This document shows, piece by piece, positions 1 through 5,824 of a stretch of DNA of 20,945 nt. The notes beneath the pieces are model-generated. The model had not been told where the DNA came from. It saw only the letters and a list, made by a program, of their open reading frames with translations, and searched no databases. The DNA comes from Actinomycetes bacterium (GTDB lineage: Bacteria > Actinomycetota > Acidimicrobiia > Acidimicrobiales > RAAP-2): NCBI GenBank assembly GCA_021800645.1, contig JAJYYT010000001.1:1-20945 (forward strand), written 5' to 3'. The first letter of the stretch is position 1. Every line of letters begins with the position of its first letter. A program made the translations under genes and the position numbers.

Positions 1-113
1 TGGGACCGGGCCGCAATCGTCTGACCTGGACCTATGCCCAATCTGTAGGGGAAACACCCATCACACGCGCCCCCATCTACCTGCGGTTACGCGAAGGGGC
101 CGACAAAGTCGGG

Positions 114-1451
114 TCAGAGTAGATCGTCGAGTAGCCCTGTCTCGCGGAGGGGTCGGAACAGTGGCCACTTTGCGAGCTGGCGCCGGCTGATCCCGCCGTC
201 GTCGAGCACCTCTCGAATCGCAACCAGCGCCGCTGAGTTCTCACCGAGCAGCAGGAGCTTCGCAACCTGGAACATTGGGTCGGTTCCAGGAGGCTCCCAG
301 CCGACTACCTCCGATCGGACCGTCTCACCGCCGAGACGACCCGCTCGCGCCAGCCACAGGTTCACCTGAGCGACAGCCGCCGCCTCGGCCTCGTTCGCAA
401 AAGCTCTTGCCGTCCGGGCGATGCCCTCGGCGAGCCACCAGCGCCCAGCGTCGAGATCCTCCATCGCGAGATGGCTGTGGGCTCCGGCAAAGCGCTGTTC
501 GATCCCTGGGTGGGTCAGTGACGACGCCGCCACCAAGAACCCGAAGCGCACACCGCCGACGAAATCGAACGCGGAGAACACATCGGCGGCGCTCAGCTCC
601 AGAGGCATGCCAACGGGAGGGGCTGTCGCAACGTGTCGGCGATATGTGTCATCGACCCAGCCGCCACGATGCACCATTAGGTTCCGAGTAGTCCACATCC
701 TTTCGAGCACCGGCCAGTCGACAGCCTCCTCAAGAGTGGAGAACCCGAATCGGTCGATGAGTGCCCTCTTCCACCGATCGGGGCCGCGCCGGAGCAGCGA
801 CCGGATTTCCTTGTCGATGATCTCGAAATCGGCGGTACGTCCAGCGCGGGTGGCCTCGGCACGGCACAGCAACATGATGAGACGAGCCAGGGAAGGCTGA
901 ACGAGGGTCATGGCGACGATGAACTGCGAGTGCAGCAGCAACTGCCGGTCTACTCCGCATGCCCGGGCGTGCATGTAGACAGACCAGTAGCTCTGTTCCT
1001 CAGCCGTACGGTGGATCGCTGGGCGCATCACCCGGGCGGTGAGTTCGCCCATTGCCTGCATGTCACCAATCTGGGCTCCGACTCCAAAGGGGTCGGCAGC
1101 GACGACCGCGGGGTCGATCTCCGCCACACGGGCTGCGGAAAAGCCGAGATCCACACTTGCGGTAGTCATCTCATCGATCTGTTTGTCCGTCTCTGCCCGG
1201 ATGCGGGCTCGCGCGTCCTCTGTCAGCAGCTGGGCGACGAAGCTTCTGTCGGCAACGTCCGCCGCGTCCACCGCCTCATCCACTGCAAGCGTGTCGAGCA
1301 GGACCTCGAAATAGTGGCGAAGTTGCAGGACGGTGGCACGGATCGTGACGAAGTTGCTGGACAGCTCGACGCCTCGTGGATCACCCGCAAGCGAAGCGAG
1401 CGCGTGGATAGCCTCTTCGGCGCCGTACTCGTCTTCTGTCGCCTGGCTCAC
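114..1451 (-). CDS. Hypothetical protein with a HEPN-like R-x4-H motif
   Basis: I do not recognise the family. The protein is about 445 residues, mostly helical and soluble, with no signal peptide or membrane segment. Near residues 252-263 it reads WTTRNLMVHRGG. This contains R-x4-H (R256, H261), the catalytic signature of HEPN domains, which are RNases or helical partners in toxin-antitoxin and abortive-infection systems. The motif sits mid-protein, followed by a helical region rich in Ala and Glu and ending LLDDLL. I chose the GTG start at 1451 because it overlaps the TGA of the upstream gene (GTGA); the open frame continues to 1538 but would overlap that gene by 91 bases. The overlap suggests the two are co-translated. 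GC looks lower than in the catabolic genes to the right. The HEPN reading rests on one short motif, so function is only suggested. Confidence 0.6.
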   Translation of the reverse strand: MSQATEDEYGAEEAIHALASLAGDPRGVELSSNFVTIRATVLQLRHYFEVLLDTLAVDEAVDAADVADRSFVAQLLTEDARARIRAETDKQIDEMTTASVDLGFSAARVAEIDPAVVAADPFGVGAQIGDMQAMGELTARVMRPAIHRTAEEQSYWSVYMHARACGVDRQLLLHSQFIVAMTLVQPSLARLIMLLCRAEATRAGRTADFEIIDKEIRSLLRRGPDRWKRALIDRFGFSTLEEAVDWPVLERMWTTRNLMVHRGGWVDDTYRRHVATAPPVGMPLELSAADVFSAFDFVGGVRFGFLVAASSLTHPGIEQRFAGAHSHLAMEDLDAGRWWLAEGIARTARAFANEAEAAAVAQVNLWLARAGRLGGETVRSEVVGWEPPGTDPMFQVAKLLLLGENSAALVAIREVLDDGGISRRQLAKWPLFRPLRETGLLDDLL

Positions 1452-1804
1452 CTGGGACCCTGGTACGGGGCCGCCGCCAGCCGTCGCTCGAAAGCCGAGT
1501 GCGCAAACGTCTGGTCGTAGAGGTCTTCGGTGCACCAAGGCAGGACCGGGTTGCCGGCGATGTCCGCGAGCCCCGACCTGAAGATGACCATCGACACAGG
1601 ATATTGCGGCACCCTGGTCGAGTAGGACAGGAATTGTCGGAGTACAACCTTCCGTGTCGCTTCGCGTACGACCTCATGTGTCGTTCCCGCGTACGTCCTG
1701 ACGTGTCGGTCGGCAGCCAGCGGTCCACCAGTAGACCGTCGGAGATCGCCATCCTCCGAGCTGCAAGGAGCCACCCGAGCAGCCCAGGAGGATGACCGAC
1801 ACCA
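1448..1804 (-). CDS. Unknown gene, 5' end uncertain or interrupted by the IS21 end
   Basis: An open frame on the minus strand ends with TGA at 1448-1450 and overlaps the GTG of the HEPN-like gene by four bases, so its 3' part is probably real. The last 70 or so codons read as a normal protein (for example RKVVLRQFLSYSTRVPQYPV, then ADIAGNPVLPWCTEDLYDQT) with biased third positions. I do not recognise the family. Upstream of about 1700 the frame becomes Ser/Gly/Trp-rich, and it runs without a convincing start or ribosome site into the IS21 terminus at about 1805. Either translation starts inside this stretch or the insertion removed the native 5' end. The left boundary is firm; the right one is only the IS edge. 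Confidence 0.4.
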   Translation of the reverse strand, partial: WCRSSSWAARVAPCSSEDGDLRRSTGGPLAADRHVRTYAGTTHEVVREATRKVVLRQFLSYSTRVPQYPVSMVIFRSGLADIAGNPVLPWCTEDLYDQTFAHSAFERRLAAAPYQGPR

Positions 1805-2399
1805 TGTTGAGTTTGTCAACCCCGTTTGGCCCCACCGTGCTGGCCTGATTTGGCCCCACCTGTAGGCGCGCGCCATCGGTCGGCGTCACCCTGTGGCGAC
1901 GTACGTCGATGCGGCTCAGTGGTAGACCTGGTGATGTGGTCCTAAGGGCAGCTCCGTTCGTAGTGCTTGCATGTCCTATGTGCTGAACGAGGGCGGTGCT
2001 GTGGCTCGGGGGCTTGAGCTCGGCGGCGCTTTGGGTCAGCCAGAAGGTGACCTCGTCCTCGTAGCTCGAACGCACCTCGTCGGTCGTGCCCGCCAGGGCC
2101 AGTGCGACGTCGTCCCACGAGTAGCCGTGGGCGATCGCCGCCGTCACCGCGAAGCCGAGACCCCCTATCGCCTCGGCGGCCAGGCTGGCCAGGCACGACA
2201 GGCGGGCCCGGGGGTCGGCCGGTGCGCCCGGGGAGCGCACCTTGGCCAGCGTGTCCACGGCGTCGTCGACGAGGTACGCGCTGAGCACGTCGGTGTAGGG
2301 GATCTGCGCACGCTCCAAGTTGTCCGGCGGGGAGCTCTTCGTGCTCTCGCCGACGCTCTCACTCTCGTCGTTCAGGCGGTGAGGCTGCCTCGGTGCCAT
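1674..2399 (-). CDS. Small helical passenger protein of the IS21 remnant, C-terminus read through
   Basis: ATG at 2397-2399 has a very good ribosome site (AAGGAGG about 6 bases upstream) and lies one base after the istB stop, so it is translationally coupled to istB. The first 115 or so codons look like a real protein: a charged N-terminus, then IPYTDVLSAYLVDDAVDTL, then a helical segment ending AIAHGYSWDDVALALAGTT, which has the look of a helix-turn-helix (A-x-G-x-S-x-x-D-V-A). I do not recognise the family; coupling to istB suggests a cargo gene or an accessory regulator. From about residue 125 the composition changes and the frame runs through the IS terminal repeats and past the IS edge to a TGA at 1674. 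The natural stop may therefore have been lost. The nominal length of 241 residues should not be trusted. Confidence 0.5.
   Translation of the reverse strand: MAPRQPHRLNDESESVGESTKSSPPDNLERAQIPYTDVLSAYLVDDAVDTLAKVRSPGAPADPRARLSCLASLAAEAIGGLGFAVTAAIAHGYSWDDVALALAGTTDEVRSSYEDEVTFWLTQSAAELKPPSHSTALVQHIGHASTTNGAALRTTSPGLPLSRIDVRRHRVTPTDGARLQVGPNQASTVGPNGVDKLNMVSVILLGCSGGSLQLGGWRSPTVYWWTAGCRPTRQDVRGNDT
1814..1819 (-). promoter_or_regulatory. Outward-facing -35 hexamer TTGACA at the IS21 end
   Basis: Read on the minus strand, the IS end carries a perfect TTGACA pointing out of the element towards the HEPN-like gene pair. IS21 ends are known to carry an outward -35 that makes a hybrid promoter when a -10 lies at the right distance. 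Here the best -10 match at 16 bases (GGTCAT, 1792-1797) is poor, so activity is doubtful. Confidence 0.35.
1825..1860 (+). repeat. Two direct copies of tttggccccacc at the IS21 end
   Basis: Identical 12-base copies lie at 1825-1836 and 1849-1860, 24 bases start to start. Short repeated boxes just inside the termini are typical transposase-binding sites of IS21-family elements. They lie inside the open frame of the passenger gene, so its C-terminal codons there (VGPNQASTVGPN) are probably read-through rather than genuine protein. Confidence 0.6.
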
Positions 2400-2400
2400 C

Positions 2401-2686
2401 TCACCCCTCCTTCTTTGGGCTCGTGGGCCGGCGGGGGTCCTTCGCCCGGGTGGCCCGCAGCCGGTAGGAGGCGGTGCCGGTCTCGACGATGAGCGCCCCG
2501 AAGGTGAGCCGGTCGACCACCGCCGCCGCCAGGCGCGCATCGGCGAAGGTCTTCCCCCACTCAGAGAACGGGGCGTTGGTCGCCACGGCCACCTAGGCGC
2601 GCTCCTCGCGCTCGGTCAGCACCTGGAGGAGCAGCTCGGCGCCTCTGGGATCGAGATGGACGTAGCCGAGCTCACCGACCTATCCC
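2401..2686 (-). pseudogene. istB: IstB helper ATPase, C-terminal third, with internal stop
   Basis: IstB is the AAA+ ATPase that assists the IS21 transposase. Minus-strand translation gives ELGYVHLDPRGAELLLQVLT, then EREERA, a TAG stop at 2593-2595, and VAVATNAPFSEWGKTFADAR, then LAAAVVDRLTFGALIVETG and SYRLR. This matches the IstB Walker-B region (normally VDELGY; here VGELGY), sensor region and C-terminal end. The Walker A region and about two thirds of the normal 250 or so residues are missing; homology breaks exactly at the inverted repeat, where a second TAG lies in frame. The frame ends with TGA at 2401-2403, one base before the next gene. With a nonsense codon and truncation it is a clear pseudogene. 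Confidence 0.85.
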
Positions 2687-2712
2687 GACGTCGGGATAGG
2701 TCGATGAGCTCG
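2667..2712. repeat. 23-base inverted repeat with no spacer, joining istB and xis fragments
   Basis: The arms 2667-2689 and 2690-2712 are complementary at 22 of 23 positions (mismatch 2675/2704), with the centre between 2689 and 2690 and no loop. The inner 28 bases are a perfect palindrome. Each arm carries TAG then GTC GRT GAG CTC, so the istB fragment (minus) begins *VGEL and the excisionase fragment (plus) begins *VDEL. Two unrelated genes therefore lose their 5' ends at the same symmetrical point. It looks like an inversion or fold-back junction rather than a regulatory operator. Confidence 0.8.
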
Positions 2713-2849
2713 CGGAGGCGCTGTGCACCAGTGAGCGGCACCTTCGGAGACTCGTCGCCGAGCGGAGGATTCCATTCGTCAAGGTCGGTTACTTCGTCCG
2801 GTTCGATCCGGGCGACGTCTCGCGATGGCTCGCTGCCCAGCGCGCGAAG
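2700..2849 (+). pseudogene. Excisionase-type winged helix-turn-helix domain, 5'-truncated
   Basis: Plus-strand translation from 2700 reads VDELAEALCTSERHLRRLVA, then ERRIPFVKVGYFVRFDPGDV and SRWLAAQ. This is the excisionase / MerR-like DNA-binding domain found in small Xis proteins of actinobacterial integrative elements: DELAE helix, TSERHLRRL recognition helix, and the V-K-V-G-x-x-V-R-F wing. Nothing precedes the Val but an in-frame TAG at 2697-2699. The usual N-terminus with its start codon is gone and no good alternative start exists, so I call it a pseudogene. The frame stays open to 3059, but the later residues run over the tRNA fragment and are not genuine. No matching integrase lies on this strand; the integrase tail nearby faces the other way. 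Confidence 0.7.
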
Positions 2850-3006
2850 GTGGTTAGGCGGATCGACAGAGATCGATGGGTTGTCCATCCGTTTGTCCAT
2901 CCATTCCCCCAGAATCAGCGGATCCGAGCTGGCTCAGCGGACCACCGTGTGGTCTCTACCAGGGAGTACGTGGGACCGGCGGACCCCGTAGACACCTCTG
3001 ACCAAA

Positions 3007-3049
3007 CTCTCAAGGTGGAGACACGGGTTCGAACCCCGTTGGGGCTGCC
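3007..3049 (+). other. tRNA 3' half, probable att site of an integrated element
   Basis: Read on the plus strand, the parts fit tRNA geometry exactly: anticodon loop ctctcaa (3007-3013), 3' anticodon stem ggtgg, 4-base variable loop agac, T-arm acggg/ttcgaac/cccgt (3023-3039), acceptor strand tggggct (3040-3046), discriminator g (3047), then CC. The 5' partner of the anticodon stem matches only in part (ccaaa, 3002-3006), and no D-arm or 5' acceptor (expected agcccca) lies upstream. Identity starting in the anticodon loop and ending at the 3' end is typical of attL/attR of tyrosine-recombinase elements. The anticodon would be CUC (Glu), consistent with discriminator G, but this is tentative. 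The integrase tail stops 7 bases away. Confidence 0.65.
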
Positions 3050-3055
3050 GGCACG

Positions 3056-3322
3056 CTAACTCTCTGGTAAAGGGTGTATTTCTGTCGCGACAGTGCTGTC
3101 TTCGGAACCGGGCTCTGAGCGGCGTACGCGATTTGTGCGCGAGCAATCGGCAAGTGCGGCCACGGGGGCACGAGATGCGAGCTGGCCAAGCGCCTCGGCA
3201 AGCACCCGGTCGCGATCCTTCGTAGCGTGCTGATACCGCTGAGCGACCGCTGCGCTTTTGTGACCCGCTCGGCGCATTCGCTCTGCAGTGGTGGCACCCT
3301 GTGCGGAACTGGTAGTCAGCGG
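3056..3322 (-). pseudogene. Tyrosine recombinase (phage-type integrase), C-terminal tail only
   Basis: The minus frame reads GATTAERMRRAGHKSAAVAQ, then RYQHATKDRDRVLAEALGQL. These are the last catalytic segment and tail of actinobacterial integrases of the (G-A-T-T-A-E-L-M-x-R-x-G-H ... A-A-x-R-Y-Q-H-A) type. The GH histidine and the nucleophile Tyr of RYQHAT are present. The Arg-containing boxes and everything N-terminal are missing: an in-frame TAA (3323-3325) precedes the homologous stretch, and beyond it lies permease debris. About 88 codons remain of a normal 380-450. The TAG stop (3056-3058) sits just outside the tRNA 3' half, the standard place for int relative to its att site. It is non-functional as it stands. 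Confidence 0.8.
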
Positions 3323-3732
3323 TTATCGAAATGTGTCGAATAGCGCATCGTGGCCCACCCGTGGAGGTGGCTTTCGACGTGGTTCGCAGTCAGGCGCGAC
3401 GTGGAAACGGACGGTGAGGAACGACAGGCCGAGCAGCATGGTGCCCAGGATCCCCCCAACAGCACTTCGGTGCGCATGGCCCGGCGGACCTTGGGCTCCC
3501 GGAATGCGGTCACGTCGTTGGCGATGGCCCCCACCCCGGTGAGCGCGCTGCACCCGGCCGCGAACGCCTTCAAGACGAGCAGCACCCCGACCGCCGCCGC
3601 GACCGGGACGGCCACGTGGATCCCCGCCCCGGCCACAGGGTGCGAGCGGAGCAGCCCGGCCACGATCACGACGTAGATCCCGACGATGAACACGGCCGTC
3701 GGCAGGAGCAGCGCCCGCGCGCTCGTCGCAGT
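3323..3732 (-). pseudogene. APC-family amino-acid permease, N-terminally truncated and frameshifted
   Basis: The minus strand encodes the middle of an APC-type permease: LPTAVFIVGIYVVIVAGLL (membrane helix), VAVPVAAAVGVLLVLKAFAA (helix), then the conserved GCSALTGVGAIANDVTAFRE followed by PKVRRAMRTEVLLGG. Family members have A-L-T-G-V-E-A-I-x-N, so E has become G here. After LLGG homology continues only in another frame (ILGTMLLGLSFLTVRFHVAP). The switch falls at a run of six Gs (plus strand C's, 3452-3457). The N-terminal helices are absent upstream of about 3732, and the 3' end degenerates to a TAA that also borders the integrase tail. Truncation plus frameshift makes it a relic; the frameshift alone could be a sequencing slip in the homopolymer. 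Confidence 0.75.
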
Positions 3733-3893
3733 CCCCGCGTCGCTCGGCGAGTCGGTGTGGACTACCGGTGGGGCTACTCGTGGCGAGGCGACGTCAGGGC
3801 CGGTGCCTTTCCCGATCTTGGCGGCATCGGAGCAGGTTGGCGCGCTGGCGAGGTGTCGGGGCGCCGGAGTTGTCGCGTGACTCCTCCGCCAGG

Positions 3894-4070
3894 ATGGGGC
3901 GGCCCTACGCTTGGGTGGTGGTGCTCGGATCCTTCCTCGGCGGAGCGGCCGGCATGGCCCTAGGAGCCGGGTTCCCCCTCTGCCTTCCCGTCGCGGTCGG
4001 AGGCGCGGTGGTGATCGTCACCGCGCTGCACAACCAGCGGCGCCTCTCCCGACGCCAGTCGCTTCGATAG
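3894..4070 (+). CDS. Small two-helix membrane protein upstream of the ClC gene
   Basis: The 58-residue frame starts at ATG 3894. It has two hydrophobic stretches, YAWVVVLGSFLGGAAGMALG and then FPLCLPVAVGGAVVIVTAL, with Gly-rich packing positions, and a basic tail (HNQRRLSRRQSLR) that should stay in the cytoplasm. Its stop lies 4 bases before the ClC start, so the two are very likely co-translated, and it may assist or modulate the channel. I recognise no family. The ribosome site is weak (only AGG next to the ATG), and the frame stays open upstream to 3768, but that stretch looks like non-coding debris. Nothing recognisable lies between 3733 and 3893. Confidence 0.55.
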   Translation: MGRPYAWVVVLGSFLGGAAGMALGAGFPLCLPVAVGGAVVIVTALHNQRRLSRRQSLR

Positions 4071-4074
4071 CCCG

Positions 4075-5442
4075 GTGGTGGCGAGCGCGGCCGCGGGGGG
4101 ACCGCACCAGCCCAACCTGCCGGTGGGGCACGCCGAGGAGGACCGGGCCCTTCGCTCCTGGCGCTTCTGGCTGGTCGCGGTCTTGGTTGGCATCGGTGCC
4201 GGGCTCGGCGCGGGGGCGCTCATGACCATCCTCCACGCGGTCCAGCACGTCGCGTACGGCTACCGGCGCGGGGACTTCCAGACCGGCGTGCGGCAGGGGC
4301 CGCCGTGGCGCAGGGTGGTCGTGCTGATGGGCGCCGGGGTGGTCCTCGGATCGGCGTGGGTCCTGTTGCGCCGGGTCGGAGGCCCCGTCCGCGGGCTCGA
4401 CGAGGCCGTCTGGGAGCACGAGGGGCGGCTCCGGCCCCTCGTCACCGCGGCGAACGCCCTGCTGCAGATCGTGGCCGTCGGCGCCGGGGCGACGCTCGGA
4501 CGGGAAGGCGCACCGAAGGAGCTCGGCGCGGGGCTGGCGAGCGGGCTGTGCGACCGCGCCGGTCTCACGCACACCCAGCGGCGGGTCCTCGTCGCGTGCG
4601 GGGCGGGGGCGGGCATGGCGGCCGTCTACAACGTCCCTCTCGGCGGCGCCCTGTTCGCCTCGGAGGTCCTGCTCGGCAGCTTGGCCCTTCCGGTGGTCGT
4701 CCCCGCGCTCTCCACGGCGGCGGTGGCGACCGGCGTCTCCTGGCTGATCCTCCCGGACCGCCCCACCTACCACGTCGGCCACCTCTTGCTCAGCGCGTCC
4801 CTCACCGCCTGGGCGGTGGTCGTCGGCCTTCTCGCCGGCCTGCTGGGAGCGGCGCTCGTGCTGCTCGTCGGGTGGGCCAAGGCTCGTGCCACGCAGGGGA
4901 CGAGGGCCCTCGGCACCATCGTCGTCGCCTTCGTCGCCGTCGGTGCCGTCGCGATCGTCCTCCCCGAGGTGCTCGGCAACGGCAAGGACGTTACCCAGCT
5001 CGCGCTCTCCGGTGCGCTGGGAGTGCCACTTGTCGCCGCCGTGGTGCTGGTGCGCCCGCTCGCCACCGCCGCGTGCCTGCGCAGCGGAGCGGTCGGCGGG
5101 CTGTTCACCCCCACCCTCACCGTGGGGGCGCTTGCCGGCACCTTGGCCGGACGGGCGTGCGAGGCGTTCCTCCCGCACGAGCCGGTCGCTTGCTTTGCCT
5201 TGATCGGAGCGGCGGCGCTGCTCTCCGGCGCGATGCAGAGCCCGGTCGCCTCCGTCGTGCTCGTCGTCGAGCTCACCCACAGCGGGCTCTCTCTGCTCGT
5301 GCCGATCGTTCTCGCCGCGGCGGGCGCGACGGCCCTCTCCCGGGTCCTGGTGCCCGCGTCCCTCTACACCGCCGCCGGCTGGTGGCGCGCGGACCACACG
5401 TCGGAACCGGGCCGGGATGACCGGGGACACCGGCCTCGCTGA
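4075..5442 (+). CDS. ClC-family chloride channel protein
   Basis: An integral membrane anion channel or exchanger of about 455 residues, the normal size for bacterial ClC proteins. Recognisable elements are the gating-glutamate motif GATLGREGAPKELGA (E144), the inverted-repeat helix MAAVYNVPLGGALFASEV (about 181-198), and GGLFTPTLTVGALAG (341-355, the G-x-F-x-P anion-site loop). Two departures matter. The first selectivity loop (GSGIP in E. coli ClC) is replaced by PVRGLDEAV (about 104-112). The position of the internal proton glutamate (E203 in E. coli) appears to be Val198. Val there is usual in ClC channels, so passive chloride conduction rather than proton exchange is the better guess. 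The start is GTG 4075 or GTG 4078, both just after the stop of the small membrane protein. The C-terminus is a short polar tail without CBS domains. Confidence 0.9.
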   Translation: MVASAAAGGPHQPNLPVGHAEEDRALRSWRFWLVAVLVGIGAGLGAGALMTILHAVQHVAYGYRRGDFQTGVRQGPPWRRVVVLMGAGVVLGSAWVLLRRVGGPVRGLDEAVWEHEGRLRPLVTAANALLQIVAVGAGATLGREGAPKELGAGLASGLCDRAGLTHTQRRVLVACGAGAGMAAVYNVPLGGALFASEVLLGSLALPVVVPALSTAAVATGVSWLILPDRPTYHVGHLLLSASLTAWAVVVGLLAGLLGAALVLLVGWAKARATQGTRALGTIVVAFVAVGAVAIVLPEVLGNGKDVTQLALSGALGVPLVAAVVLVRPLATAACLRSGAVGGLFTPTLTVGALAGTLAGRACEAFLPHEPVACFALIGAAALLSGAMQSPVASVVLVVELTHSGLSLLVPIVLAAAGATALSRVLVPASLYTAAGWWRADHTSEPGRDDRGHRPR

Positions 5443-5743
5443 GGCTCGACCTCCGGGTCGCCTGGGGTGGTGCCGAGCCCGGCCGTCACCTGCGCGCGAG
5501 CAACCGGGCCGGGTTACCAGAAACAGAAAGGCCCGGCACCCCCGACATGAGAAGCTGCCGTCCGCCCGCACACGGACGCTGAGGCTCGCGTCCACCCTGA
5601 CGAGCGACCAAGCAGGTCGCCGTCGATCCCGCGCTGGTTTCGGTACGACCACGGACCTGTCTCGCCCGGGTCGTATGAGCGCTCTGGAGCGCAGCCTCGT
5701 CTCTCTCCAGCCAGACTGGTCGCTATTCGAACAGGTCGCCGAT
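5443..5743. other. Intergenic region with a possible hairpin
   Basis: No convincing gene on either strand. The M24 frame stays open back to 5417, but the composition is not protein-like. A 7-bp inverted repeat, ccgggcc (5504-5510) and ggcccgg (5530-5536) around a 19-base loop, might act as a transcription stop after the ClC gene. It lacks a T-run, so this is weak. Confidence 0.3.
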
Positions 5744-5772
5744 TTTACGAACTCTGAGTCCTTCCCTACGAT
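5744..5772 (+). promoter_or_regulatory. Predicted promoter of the M24 peptidase gene
   Basis: The -35-like TTTACG (5744-5749) and -10-like TACGAT (5767-5772) are separated by exactly 17 bases in a locally AT-richer stretch. Transcription would start near 5779, leaving a leader of about 45 bases before the ATG at 5825 with its GGAGAGG ribosome site. The -35 matches the consensus at 4 of 6 positions. Confidence 0.45.
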
Positions 5773-5824
5773 CGGGCGCAGGTGCTCGCGGAACCCCGGC
5801 CCGACGCGCCTTCGGAGAGGAGCG

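Larger units (their letters stand above)
1805..2686 (-). mobile_element. IS21-family element remnant
   Basis: The left edge (TGTTGAGTTTGTCAACCCCG from 1805) resembles the TG-starting ends of actinobacterial IS21 elements. Just inside lies a double copy of a 12-base repeat, as is usual for the multiple transposase sites of this family. Rightward, all on the minus strand, come a passenger-type gene and the C-terminal third of the IstB helper ATPase. The IstA transposase and the other end are absent. The remnant stops at an inverted repeat centred on 2689/2690. It cannot move by itself. The left edge is inferred from resemblance to other IS21 ends and no target duplication can be shown. Confidence 0.6.

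Noticed and set aside
2881..2954. Short direct repeat ttgtccatcc (2881-2890, 2893-2902) and a 6-bp hairpin (2940-2954)
   Set aside because: Too short to assign a role; no family or boundary signal goes with them.
3010..3297. A 95-residue minus frame ending TGFEPVSPP
   Set aside because: The ending is the well-known false translation of a tRNA T-arm; the real content is the tRNA 3' half and the integrase tail in another frame.
4018..5652. A 544-residue open frame antisense to the ClC gene
   Set aside because: Its product is Arg/Gly/Glu-rich low complexity, as expected for a mirror of high-GC codons; the plus strand holds a clear ClC family protein.
5417..5824. N-terminal extension of the M24 peptidase to 5417
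   Set aside because: It has no family homology and protein-unlike composition. A good ribosome site and a promoter-like pair place the start at 5825.
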